Origin: Amia ocellicauda
Lineage: Eukaryota > Chordata > Actinopteri > Amiiformes > Amiidae
Direction: 5' to 3'
Assembly: GCF_036373705.1 (NCBI RefSeq)
Contig: NC_089863.1
Coordinates: 2,977,444 to 3,041,443 of the forward strand
Length of the DNA: 64,000 nucleotides
The notes under the pieces are model-generated. The model was given only the letters and a program-made list of their open reading frames with translations. It searched no databases and was not told where the DNA came from. Each line of letters opens with the position of its first letter. Within the stretch, counting starts at the first letter, position 1. Below are positions 1-11,412 of this stretch, piece after piece. The translations under genes were made by a program, and so were the position numbers.

Positions 1-153
1 TTTCAGAAACAGGAAGGCAGGCTGGGGGAAAATAAGTGTGTATTTATTAAGTACGGTGCTCTGTGCGCTACACACAATTACACACAAGAAAACAAAACCC
101 AGCTCCTCTTTGAACTAGAACTGAACACACAACACAAACCTCTCTGTTACATA

Positions 154-227
<74 letters not shown>

Positions 228-1430
228 TCTACCTTCTCCTCCATGCTTCCTCTCTCTCTCTTCCTCTCTGTCTTGGGTGTGATGTTATTTATAATACATT
301 GAGCTATGCACTGGTTGAGTGTCTCTCTCCCCTTCCCTCTCTCTATCTCTCCCTCTCTCTCTCTCATTTTCCCCTCTGACTCTTCCCTCTCCCCTCACCT
401 GACTCCCCCTTCCTCTCTCTCTCTCTCTCATTGTATTCAGACTGCGTAGCAGGTGAGGCTGTGCAGAGGAGAGAGAGAGAGAGAGGGAGTGGAAGGAGGA
501 TAAGGGAGAGAGAATGTGTGTGAAAGAGAGAGAGAAAGAGTTCAATATTTGAAATTCTCCTGAATGATTGTGTGGCTGCTGTGTGTGGGAGTGTGTCTGT
601 GTGTATTTATCAGTGTGTGTATCTGTTTCATTAGTGTGTCTCACTGTTTATTGTCTGTCATGTAGTGAGTGTTTAGGTGTGTGTGTGTGTGTGTGTCAGT
701 ATGTGTGTATATTTGTGTGTGTCAGTGTATGTGTCATTGTGTATTGGTGTGTGTAATTTTGTGTGTATTTCTGTGTCAGTGTGTGTTTCAGTGTGTGCCA
801 GTGTATTTTATTGTGTGTATGTGTGTAAGTGTGTGTGTTTCAGAGTGTGTGTGTGTTTCTGTGTGTGTATTTCAGTGTGTGTGTGGGGTATCTCTGTGTG
901 TCAGTGTGTGTATCTTGGTGTGTGTGTGTGTTTGTACTTTATACAATCCTATTGTGATCCAGCTGTGCAGCCAATCCTTGTGGCCCCAGTGGGGTTTGAT
1001 TGACAGGTGTCTGAGAGACGGGCAGCTCAGCCCCTCAGGGCATTTCTGAAGGAATCTCCTCCTCTCTACCCCCCAACCCCAGGTACCTATTAATACACAG
1101 AAACAGCATCCCTCCTCTCCCATCCTTCACTTCCCCTCCTTCACCACACACTGCCTCCTCCCTCTCTCTCTTCATCCCATTCTCTCTCTCTCAACAGCAG
1201 CAGATTTCAGAAGTTTTGGTATGTCTCTCTCTCTCTCTTTCTCTCTCTCTCTCCCTCTCTCCCACTCTCTCCCTCCCTCCCTCCCTCACTCTCTCAGTTA
1301 TAGCTCATGGCTCACTTCTTCTGTCCTACTAACCTTTCCTTCGCTGTGCTTTTAACACCCCCCCCCTCCCACTGCTCCCTCTGAGTGCGTGTACCATGGT
1401 AAATTACAGATACACAACAGTACGAAAAAC
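1..1430. other. gene-free left edge, low-complexity DNA
   Basis: No convincing coding region is visible. The segment holds an (AAT)n microsatellite at about 156-226, CT- and GA-rich stretches, a degenerate GT-rich stretch at about 580-935 and CT-rich DNA at about 1150-1300. A minus-strand AATAAA occurs at about 41-48, so the 3' end of a leftward gene beyond the window is possible but not supported further. Open frames here only follow the simple repeats. Confidence 0.5.
156..226. repeat. (AAT)n microsatellite
   Basis: An uninterrupted AAT trinucleotide run of about 70 bp is read directly from the sequence. Confidence 0.95.
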
Positions 1431-1443
1431 ACGCAACAGCACA

Positions 1444-4400
1444 ATGACAGTGTGGTACAGTACAGTACAGTGACAGTGTGGTACAGTACAGCACAGTGAC
1501 AGTGTGGTACAGTACAGTACAGTACAGTGACAGTGTGGTACAGTACAGTGCAGTGACAGTGTGGTACAGTACAGTACAGTACAGTGACAGTGTGGTACAA
1601 CACAGCACAGTGACAGTGTGGTACAGTACAGTACAGTGCAGTGACAGTGTGGTACAGTACAGTGACAGTGTAGTACAGTACAGTACAGTGACAGTGTGGT
1701 ACAGTACAGTACAGTGACAGTGTGGTACAACACAGCACAGTGACAGTGTGGTACAGCACAGTGACAGTGACAGTGTGGTACAACACAGTACAGTGACAGT
1801 GTGGTACAGTACAGCACAGTGACAGTGTGGTACAGTGCAGTAGAGTACAGTGACAGTGTGGTACAGTACAGTACAGTGACAGTGTGGTACAGTACAGTGC
1901 AGTGCAGTGACAGTGTGGTACAGTACAGTACAGTGACAGTGTGGTACAGTACAGTACAGTGACAGTGTAGTACAGTGCAGTGCAGTGACAGTGTGGTACA
2001 GTACAGTACAGTACAGTGACAGTGTGGTACAACACAGCACAGTGACAGTGTGGTACAGTACAGCACAGTGACAGTGACAGTGTGGTACAGTGCAGTACAG
2101 TACAGTGACAGTGTGGTACAGTACAGTACAGTACAGTACAGTGAGTGTGGTACAGCACAGTGACAGTGACAGTGTAGTACAGTACAGCACAGTGACAGTG
2201 TGGTACAGTACAGTACAGTACAGTGACAGTGTGGTACAGTACAGTACAGTGACAGTGTGGTACAACACAGCACAGTGACAGTGTGGTACAGTACAGCACA
2301 GTGACAGTGACAGTGTGGTACAGTACAGTGACAGTGTGGTACAGTACAACACAGTGACAGTGTGGTACAGTGCAGTACAGTACAGTGACAGTGTGGTACA
2401 GTACAGTACAGTACAGTACAGTGAGTGTGGTACAGCACAGTGACAGTGTGGTACAGTACAGTACAGCACAGTGACAGTGTAGTACAGTACAGCACAGTGA
2501 CAGTGTGGTACAGTACAGTACAGCACAGTGACAGTGTGGTACAGTGCAGTACAGTACAGTGACAGTGTGGTACAGTGCAGTGACAGTGACAGTTTGGTAC
2601 AACACAGCACAGTGACAGTGTGGTACAGTACAGTACAGTGACAGTGTGGTACAGTACAATATAGTGCAGTGACAGTGTGGTACAACACAGCACAGTGACA
2701 GTGTGGTACAGTGCAGTACAGTACAGTGACAGTGTGGTACAGTATAGTGCAGTGACAGTGTGGTACAGTACAGCACAGTGACAGTGTGGTACAGTACAGT
2801 ACAGTACAGTGACAGTGTGGTACAACACAGCACAGTGACAGTGTGGTACAGTGCAGTACAGTACAGTGACAGTGTGGTACAGTACAGCGCAGTGACAGTG
2901 TGGTACAGTACAGTGCAGTGACAGCGACAGTGTGGTACAGTACAGTGCAGTGACAGTGTGGTACAGTACAGTGCAGTGACAGCGACAGTGTGGTACAGTA
3001 CAGTGACAGTGTGGTACAGTACAACACAGTGACAGTGTGGTACAGTGCAGTACAGTACAGTGACAGTGTGGTACAGTACAGTACAGTACAGTACAGTGAG
3101 TGTGGTACAGCACAGTGACAGTGTGGTACAGTACAGTACAGCACAGTGACAGTGTAGTACAGTACAGCACAGTGACAGTGTGGTACAGTGCAGTGACAGT
3201 GACAGTTTGGTACAACACAGCACAGTGACAGTGTGGTACAGTACAGTACAGTGACAGTGTGGTACAGTACAATATAGTGCAGTGACAGTGTGGTACAACA
3301 CAGCACAGTGACAGTGTGGTACAGTGCAGTACAGTACAGTGACAGTGTGGTACAGTATAGTGCAGTGACAGTGTGGTACAGTACAGCACAGTGACAGTGT
3401 GGTACAGTACAGTACAGTACAGTGACAGTGTGGTACAACACAGCACAGTGACAGTGTGGTACAGTGCAGTACAGTACAGTGACAGTGTGGTACAGTACAG
3501 CGCAGTGACAGTGTGGTACAGTACAGTGCAGTGACAGCGACAGTGTGGTACAGTACAGTGCAGTGACAGTGTGGTACAGTACAGTGCAGTGACAGCGACA
3601 GTGTGGTACAGTACAGTGCAGTGACAGTGTGGTACAGTACAGCACAGTGACAGTGTGGTACAGTACAGTACAGTGACAGTGTGGTACAGTACAGTACAGT
3701 ACAGTGACAGTGTGGTACAGTACAGCACAGTGACAGTGTGGTACAGTGCAGTACAGTACAGTGACAGTGTGGTACAGTACAGCGCAGTGACAATGTGGTA
3801 CAACACAGCACAGCGACAGTGTGGTACAGTACAGTGCAGTGACAGTGACAGTGTGTTACAGTGCAGTGACAGTGTGGTACAGTACAGCACAGTGACAGTG
3901 TGGTACAGTACAGTACAGTGACAGTGTGGTACAGTGCAGTACAGCACAGTGACAGTGTGGTACAGTACAGCACAGTGACAGTGTAGTACAGTACAGTACA
4001 GTGATAGTGTAGTACAGTACAGCACAGTGACAGTGTGGTACAGTACAGTGCAGTGACAATGTGGTACAGTATAGTGCAGTGACAGTGACAGTGTGGTACA
4101 GTACAGTACAGTGATAGTGTGGTACAGTACAGTACAGCACAGTGACAGTGTGGTACAGTACAGTACAGTACAGTGACAGTGTGGTACAGTACAGTACAGT
4201 GACAGTGTAGTACAGTACAGTACAGTGACAGTGTGGTACAGTGCAGTACAGTGACAGTGTAGTACAGTACAGTACAGTGATAGTGTGGTACAGTACAGTA
4301 CAGCACAGTGACAGTGTGGTACAGTACAGTACAGTACAGTGACAGTGTGGTACAGTACAGTACAGTGACAGTGTAGTACAGTACAGTACAGTGACAGTGA

Positions 4401-6150
4401 CAGTGTGGTACAGTGCAGTGACAGTGACAGTGTGGTACAGTACAGTGACAGTGTGGTACAGTGCAGTACAGTGACAGTGTAGTACAGTACAGTACAGTGA
4501 CAGTGTGGTACAGTACAGCACAGTGACAGTGACAGTGTGGTACAGTACAGCACAGTGACAGTGTGGTACAGTACAGTACAGTGCAGTGACAGTGTGGCAC
4601 AGTACAGTACAGTGACAGTGTGGTACAGTACAGTACAGTGACAGTGTGGTACAGTGCAGTGACAGTGACAGTGTGGTACAGTACAGTACAGTGCATTGAC
4701 AGTGACAGTGTGGTACAGTACAGTACAGTGCATTGACAGTGTGGTACAGTACAGTACAGTGACAGTGTAGTACAGTACCTTGCATTGACAGTGTGGTACA
4801 GTACAGTGCAGTGACAGTCTGGTACAGTACAGTGCAGTGCAGTGACAGTGTGGTACAGTACAGTACAGTACAGTGACAGTGTGGTACAGTACAGTACAGT
4901 GACAGTGTGGTACAGTACAGTACAGTACAGTGACAGTGTGGTACAGTACAGTGCAGTGACAGTGTGGTACAGTACAGTACAGTACAGTGACAGTGTGGTA
5001 CAGTACAGTACAGTGACAGTGTGGTACAGTACAGTACAGTACAGTGACAGTGTGGTACAGTACAGCACAGTGACAGTGACAGTGTGGTACAGTACAGTAC
5101 AGTACAGTGACAGTGTAGTACAGTACCTTGCATTGACAGTGTGGTACAGTACAGTGCAGTGACAGTCTGGTACAGTACAGTGCAGTGCAGTGACAGTGTG
5201 GTACAGTACAGTACAGTACAGTGACAGTGTGGTACAGTACAGTACAGTGCAGTGACAGTGTGGTACAGTACAGTACAGTGACAGTGTGGTACAGTACAGT
5301 GCAGTGACAGTGTAGTACAGTACAGTACACTGACAGTGTGGTACAGTACAGTACAGTACAGTACAGTGCAGTGACAGTGTGGTACAGTACAGTGCAGTGA
5401 CAGTGTAGTACAGTACAGTACACTGACAGTGTGGTACAGTACAGTACAGTACAGTACAGTACAGTGACAGTGTGGTACAGTACAGTGCAGTGACAGTGTA
5501 GTACAGTACAGTACACTGACAGTGTGGTACAGTACAGTACAGTACAGTACAGTGCAGTGACAGTGTGGTACAGTACAGTACACTGACAGTGTGGTACAGT
5601 ACAGTACAGTGACAGTGTGGTACAGTACAGTACAGTGACAGTGTGGTACAGTACAGTACAGTGACAGTGTGGTACAGTACAGTACAGTGCAGTGACAGTC
5701 TGGTACAGTACAGTACAGTGCAGTGACAGTGTGGTACAGTGCAGTGCAGTGATAGTGTAGTACAGTACAGTACAGTGACAGTGTGGTACAGTACAGTACA
5801 GTGACAGTGTGGTACAGTGCAGTGCAGTGACAGTGTGGTACAGTACAGTACAGTACAGTGACAGTGTGGTACAGTACAGTACAGTGACAGTGTGGTACAG
5901 TACAGTACAGTACAGTGACAGTGTGGTACAGTACAGTACAGTGACAGTGTGGTACAGTACAGTACAGTACAGTGACAGTGTGGTACAGTACAGTACAGTG
6001 ACAGTCTGGTACAGTGCAGTGCAGTGATAGTGTAGTACAGTACAGTACAGTGACAGTGTGGTACAGTACAGTGCAGTGACAGTGTAGTACAGTACAGTAC
6101 AGTGACAGTGTGGTACAGTACAGTACAGTACAGTACAGTATGGTGACACT
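1444..6150. repeat. 4.7-kb minisatellite array of ACAGT/TACAG pentamers
   Basis: The array consists of units starting ACAGTGTGGTACAG followed by a variable number of TACAG/CACAG/TGCAG pentamers and closing with TG. Common unit lengths are 21, 26 and 31 bp, so neighbouring units differ in 5-bp steps. Higher-order duplication is visible: the stretch around 2700-3000 recurs almost word for word around 3300-3600, and about 4750-4860 recurs at about 5110-5220. The minus strand is built from TGT, TAC, CAC and CTG words and almost lacks stop triplets in every frame, which explains the very long open frames there. No gene is implied. Confidence 0.95.
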
Positions 6151-6179
6151 GTGGTACAATATAATACTAAATGTCAGTA

Positions 6180-6960
6180 TGTGTGTTTGTGTATGTATGC
6201 ATGAGAGTGTGAGTGTGTGTGAGTGTTCAGATAAGTCCATCTCTCCTTTACTCTACCCTTCGCATGCTATTTCTCTCATTTTTCCCTGTTCCATTTTCTC
6301 CTGCGCTCTCTCCATCCCTCCCCTCTCCCCCATCCCGCTCTCCCTCTGCCACAGTCAGACAGGACAGAGAGAGAGAGAGAGAGCAGACAGAGCGAAGGTG
6401 TATCTATTTATAGAGTATGCGCAAGACAGAGAGGGAGAGAGAGGGTGGGAGGGGGGACTGAGACGGAGAGGAGAGAGGGGGACAGCAGGGAGGGCTGGTG
6501 GATGTGAGACAGAGGGAGAGAGCATGAGAAACAGAACGAGAGGGGGAGAGAAAAGGGGGAGTGAGAGAGGAGGAGGAAGAGGGGGAGGAGGAGGTGTGTG
6601 GGATGCAGGAGAGCTTGGGTGGGTGTTGATGGGGGTGGGGGAAGAGGGGGAATTGGGATGGAGAGAACTGGAGAGAGTGTGAAAGAGGGAGAGGGAGGGA
6701 GAGAGAGAAGGAGAGATATAATATGTGCATTCTCAGTGTCTGTGTGTGAAGCCCAGGCATGTGTGATCCAGCAGAGCCCAGAGTCTGTGCTGCCACAATG
6801 GCTGTGGTCATATGACATTAATTCATTCATGAATTCATTAATTCATTAAGAGCAGGGTGGGGGGGCAGAAAGAGGGAGATGGGAGACACACAGGGAGTGG
6901 AGCTGCATATTCATTATCCAATTCACTACCCAGCCATTCAGACACTGGGCAGGGAACACA
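6180..6960. other. GA-rich low-complexity segment
   Basis: Purine-rich DNA (GAGAG, GGGAGA) at about 6360-6720 follows a short GT/CT-rich stretch. Short open frames here are rich in Arg/Glu/Gly or Ser/Pro/Leu as expected from simple sequence. I see no gene. Confidence 0.5.
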
Positions 6961-6962
6961 GG

Positions 6963-7150
6963 GTACAGAGACTGGACTGCTGCAAAGTCACTGACTGGAC
7001 TAGACTGGACTGCAGAGTCACTGACTGGACTGGACTGGACTGGACTGCAGAGTCACTGACTGGACTGGACTGGACTGGACTGGACTGCAGAGTCACTGAC
7101 TGGACTAGACTGGACTGCAGAGTCACTGACTGGACTGGACTGGACTGCGC
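6963..7150. repeat. minisatellite, GGACT/CCAGT pentamer type
   Basis: Tandem units combine GCAGAGTCACTGACT with two to five copies of GGACT. The same unit, reverse-complemented, forms the larger array at about 30180-30815. Confidence 0.9.
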
Positions 7151-8300
7151 GCGTCTGTGTCAGCATGTCAGTGTGTCTGTCAGTGACTGTCAGCGCGTGT
7201 CCATGTCAGTGTATCTGTCAGTGTGTTTGAGTGTCAGTGTGTCTGTCAGTGTGTCAGTGTGTCTGTCAGTGATTGTTAGCGCGTGTCCGTGTCAGCGTGT
7301 CAGTGTATCTGTCAGTGACTGTCAGTGTGTTTGAGTGTCAGTGTGTCTGTCAGCGACTGTCAGTGCATGTCTGTCAGTGTGTCTGTCAGTGACTGTCAGC
7401 GCGTGTCCGTGTCAGTGTATCTGTCAGTGACTGTCAGTGTGTTTGAGTGTCAGTGTGTCTGTCAGTGTGTCAGCACGTGTCTCTGTCAGCATGTCAGTGT
7501 GTCTGTCAGTGACTGTCAGTGTGTCAGCGCGTGTCTGTGTCAGAATGTCTGTCAGTGGTCAGTCAGTGTGTCTGTCAGCGACTGTCAGTGTGTCTGGCAG
7601 TGTGTCAGCACGTGTCTGTGTCAGCATGTCAGTGTGTCTGTCAGTGTGTGTCTGTGTCAGTGTGTCTGTCAGCGACTGTCAGTGTGTCTGTGTCAGTGTA
7701 TCTGTCAGTGACTGTCAGTGTGTTTGAGTGTCAGTGTGTCTGTCAGTGTGTCTGTTAGTGACTGTCAGTGTGTTTGAGTGTCAGTGTGTCTGTCAGTGTG
7801 TCTGTTAGTGACTGTCAGTGTGTCTGTCAGTGTGTCAGTCACTATGTCAGTGTGTCTGTCCGTGACTGTCAGTGTCCATGTGTCTGTCAGTGCATGTCTG
7901 TGTCAGTGTGTCAGCATGTCTGTCAGTGGTCAGTGTGTTTCTGAGCGACTGTCAGTGCGTGTCTGTCAGTGTGTCAGTCAGTGGTCAGTGTGGATGTGAG
8001 CGTCTGTCAGTGTGTCAAGTCAGTGTGTCTGTCAGCGACTGGCAGTGTGTCAGCGCGTGTCTGTGTCAGCATGTCAGTGTGTGTCTGTGTCAGTGTGTCT
8101 GTCAGCGACTGTCAGTGCGTGTCTGTCAGTGTGTCAAGTCAGTGTGTCTGTCAGCGACTGTCAGTGTGTCTGGCAGTGTGTCAGTGCGTGTCTGTGTCAG
8201 TGTGTCAGTGTGCCTGTCAATGTGCGTGTCTGTGTCAGTGTGTCAGTGTGCCTGTCAATGTGCGTGTCTGTGTCAGTGTGCCAGTGTGTGTAGGTGTAGC
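7150..8300. repeat. degenerate minisatellite, CAGTGTGTCTGT type
   Basis: About 1.15 kb of imperfect tandem words such as GTCAGTGTGTCTGTCAGCGA, with interspersed GCGCGTGTC variants. Long Val/Ser/Cys-rich open frames here are by-products of the repeat. Confidence 0.9.
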
Positions 8301-8404
8301 TGCTTGCAGTCTGGCTCTTCAGTATGTGTAGAAGGCTGCACGCTGACAGCACTGCTGACGTCTTACCACAGAGTGCAGGCAAAACTGTAAATACTCGAGA
8401 GAGG

Positions 8405-8406
<2 letters not shown>

Positions 8407-8475
<69 letters not shown>
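8407..8475. repeat. (GA)n microsatellite at the edge of the nyap1 CpG promoter
   Basis: About 70 bp of uninterrupted GA lies just upstream of the CpG-rich sequence. Its position suggests promoter-proximal or 5'UTR location. A mirror-symmetric purine tract of this type can adopt triplex structure, which is inference. Confidence 0.9.
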
Positions 8476-8479
<4 letters not shown>

Positions 8480-8499
8480 GGGACAGGCAGAGGAATATC

Positions 8500-9553
8500 A
8501 AACCGAAGAACAACAACAGCGACGGCGGCGGCGCTGGAAACGGATGGAGATCAATAAGCGCCGAGGAGCCGCCGCGTGGGGATCTGCCCGGGGATGCGCG
8601 CGGACAATGGCGGTCTGAGCGCTCGAGACGGCGGCGCGAGACCCCCCCCAGCCGCGCGCCGGCGATTCAAACCGAGCGGCCGTGCAGGACCCCCCCCACC
8701 GTGAGCCGCTCACACCGCCGCCTCTGAGCGCCCCCTCCGCTGCCGCCGGCCGCGTCGCCCGGGTCATCTGCCCGATGCGCCTCCGCCGGAGCGGCTCCTC
8801 CCGGGCTCTGCCCCCCGTCTCGTCTGCCCGCTCCGTGCAGGGACCGGGGATGCTGCGAGCGACTGCCGCGGTCTCTTTCACCGGGGAATGAAGCATCGGC
8901 CGGGAGAGCGAGAAACAGCGACCACATCAATACACATAGAAAAGAAAAGGACAAGCCGAGGGAAACAGCCGGGGCCGGCCGGGCGATGCGCGCAGACAGC
9001 CGGGGCGCCGCAGCGGGCAGGACGGTCTCCCCGCTGCCAGCTCCGCAATAACGGCCACAGTGTGACCGCGCTGCCGCTGAGCAAGAGCGTCTCTACAGAC
9101 AGCAGCAGCACCCTCACCTGCAGTTTATATATCATTATTATTATTATCATCATCATTATTATCATCATTATGATAAGGATGGCGGGCTGTGTGCTTTGAA
9201 CTGACACGGCGTTATCGTCGATATTCCTGGCTGGGGAGAGGGGTGGGTCGTGACTGCACAGCCGAAAACATTGACTCACTGGACAAATCCGGAAAGATGC
9301 ATTAAAATATATATTGTTTTCCCCTTTTCGGTTACAAATACTTGATCAATCGTAGTTGTACTACTACTACCACCACCACTACTACTACCACAACTACTAC
9401 TACTATTATTATTATTATTATTATTATTATCGTCTTCTTTTTGGAAAAAAACAAGATAATCGGCTTTTGTGGGCCGATCAATATTTGTTCTGAAAAGACT
9501 GAAGACAGTTTCTCCTCTTTGGATGTAAATTCTTCACCTGCCAAGAATTACAG
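8500..9553 (+). promoter_or_regulatory. nyap1: nyap1 CpG-island promoter and non-coding exon 1
   Basis: From about 8515 to 9080 the DNA is strongly G+C- and CpG-rich (GGCGGCGGCG, GCGCGCGG, GCCGCCGG), unlike the surrounding repeats. At 9551-9559 CAG is followed by a consensus donor GTAAGTC, giving an exon end at 9553. I infer that this is the 5'UTR exon of nyap1, joined to the acceptor at 19655-19657. No frame here continues into the known NYAP1 N-terminus, so the exon is probably non-coding. The exact transcription start cannot be placed; no clear TATA box is seen, as is usual for CpG-island promoters. Confidence 0.6.
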
Positions 9554-9564
9554 GTAAGTCAGCG

Positions 9565-9566
<2 letters not shown>

Positions 9567-9606
<40 letters not shown>

Positions 9607-9703
9607 CGGGTGAACTTTGGCCCCCTGTGTCTCTCTGTCCGACTGTCTGTCTGACTCATTAAAAGTTATCTTTTTCCAAACAGATTTAGTACCAGTGTCT
9701 ATA

Positions 9704-9782
<79 letters not shown>

Positions 9783-9975
9783 TACGGGGGAACTTTGCCC
9801 CCCTGTCTGTCTCTCTGACTAAGTGTGTCTCATTAAAAGTTATAATTCCAAACAGCTGAAGGACCAGTGTCTATATCTATAGTTTTTATTATTATTATAA
9901 TAATTATTATTATTACACGGGTGAACTTTGCCCCCCTGTCTGACAGTCTGTCTGACTCATGAAAAGTTACAATGT
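9567..9975. repeat. three-copy ~170-bp tandem repeat linked by (ATT)n
   Basis: Directly after the exon-1 donor, a segment containing ACGGGTGAACTTTG, CCCCCTGTCTG, CTCATTAAAAGTTA, CCAAACAG and CCAGTGTCTATA recurs at about 9605, 9780 and 9913. The copies are separated by ATT runs. The run at about 9704-9782 switches from (ATT)n to (AAT)n and so forms a near-perfect hairpin-capable palindrome. The third copy is truncated. Confidence 0.85.
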
Positions 9976-10317
9976 TGCTCAGTGCCGGTGCGTGCAGGCT
10001 GCATGATGCTGATGCTGATACTTATGATGACAGGGATGTGTGTACCTGATGCTCAGTGTAAATAAGGTCCGTCTGGGAGGAGGAGGAGGAGGAGGAGGAG
10101 ATGGGGTGGGGGCGTGCGCGCGCGTGTGCGGCTCCCCCCCCGGCACGTGACCGCCGCGCGCCTCTGCGGTGTAACAGTCTGCGCAGCCTGCGTGAGGCTG
10201 CGGGTGTGCGTGTGCGTGTGCGTGTGCGTGTGCGTGTGCGTGTACTTCAGGTTTCCCCCGTCCTAGTCTTGGGCTACTTTATTTTATTTTATTTTATTTT
10301 GACTTCTCCTTCCTACT

Positions 10318-10505
10318 GAGCTACTTAATTGAACCCCTAATTGGACTTAATTGCTTAATTAAGACCTTACCATTGTTTTCAGCTCCTAAAAGAGCAGCAG
10401 ATTCACACTTCCTTCCCCGGTTGCCATTGAAACCGCCAACAGATTTCAGAGCTTAGGAAACAATTGGAAGCGTCTAATTAAGCAATTTACTGGTTCAATT
10501 AAATG
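10318..10505. mobile_element. foldback MITE-like element
   Basis: Two inverted arms of about 45 bp flank a centre of about 90 bp. The left arm reads TTAATTGAACCCCTAATTGG and TTGCTTAATTA; the right arm contains TAATTAAGCAATTTA and GGTTCAATTAA, the imperfect reverse complement. It has no coding capacity. The type resembles short AT-rich foldback elements common in fish introns; the family name is not known to me. Confidence 0.6.
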
Positions 10506-10509
10506 CACA

Positions 10510-10860
10510 GCAGGGGCTCCAGGACTGCACTGTGTCTCTCAGGACCAGGGCTGAGACCCTGCTGGACTGGACTGTGTCTCTCGGGACCAGAGACCCTGCT
10601 GGACTGGACTGTGTCTCTCGGGACCAGGGCTGAGACCCTGCTGGACTGGACTGTGTCTCTCAGGACCAGGGCTGAGACCCCGCTGGACTGGACTGTGTCT
10701 CTCAGGACCAGGGCTGAGACCCTGCTGGACTGGACTGTGTCTCTCGGGACCAGAGACCCTGCTGGACTGGACTGTGTCTCTCGGGACCAGGGCTGAGACC
10801 CTGCTGGACTGGACCGTGTCTCTCGGGACCAGAGACCCTGCTGGACTGGACTGTAGACTG
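10510..10860. repeat. minisatellite in nyap1 intron 1
   Basis: About eight tandem units carry CTGCTGGACTGGACTGTGTC followed by TCTCGGGACCAG, alternating longer units that include GGGCTGAGACC and shorter ones with only AGACC. Confidence 0.9.
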
Positions 10861-11301
10861 TGTTTTTGCTGTAGACAGGGGGTCAGTACACTTTTCTCTC
10901 AGTGGAGGAGGTGATGTTTACTGGTGGCACAGCTCAATCATGGTACCACAGCACAGCACAATGACACAGCTGTGCCCGTATCTTCACAGGTATGGCCTGT
11001 ATGTGTGTCCCCCCCTCAGACTCAAAACAAACCCAACACAAACACACAACACACACACACAGCGTAAATATTTACCACAGTTGTAGCCAGCGAGACTTTT
11101 CTTCTGGGAATTGTACGCAGTGCTTTGTCACCTGGGGCTGCAGTTGAGACTGTACAAGCTTGGTGTAGCCAACTTTCTTTTTTCTTTCTTTCTGTCTCTC
11201 TTATGCTGCGCTGGCGTCTGTGTGCGTGTGAGACAGTGTGTGTGTCAGAGAGAGAGTGTGTGTCTATATATATAGATAAATGCACACATTTGTAGGCGAA
11301 A

Positions 11302-11412
11302 GTCACCTGAAACATTTTATTCAGTGATTCATTCAGCTGCATAAATATTGTTGATTAAACTATCATATGTCTTTTTATAGACTGGAATTTGGTGCAGTCT
11401 CTGCTCTCTGCA
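11302..11412. repeat. left flank copy of a direct repeat bracketing the 4.7-kb array
   Basis: The sequence with TTCATTCAGCTGCATAAATA, a TGTCTTTTTATAGAC-like piece and a CTCTGCTCTCTG end has a clearly related direct copy at about 16151-16236, on the other side of the array. The two differ by small substitutions and an indel. Confidence 0.7.

Noticed and set aside
1312..6240. Minus-strand open frames of 777-1581 codons rich in HCTVLYHTVT
   Set aside because: They lie wholly in the ACAGT minisatellite, whose minus strand lacks stop triplets in all frames. Several overlapping frames are open at once and show no domain.
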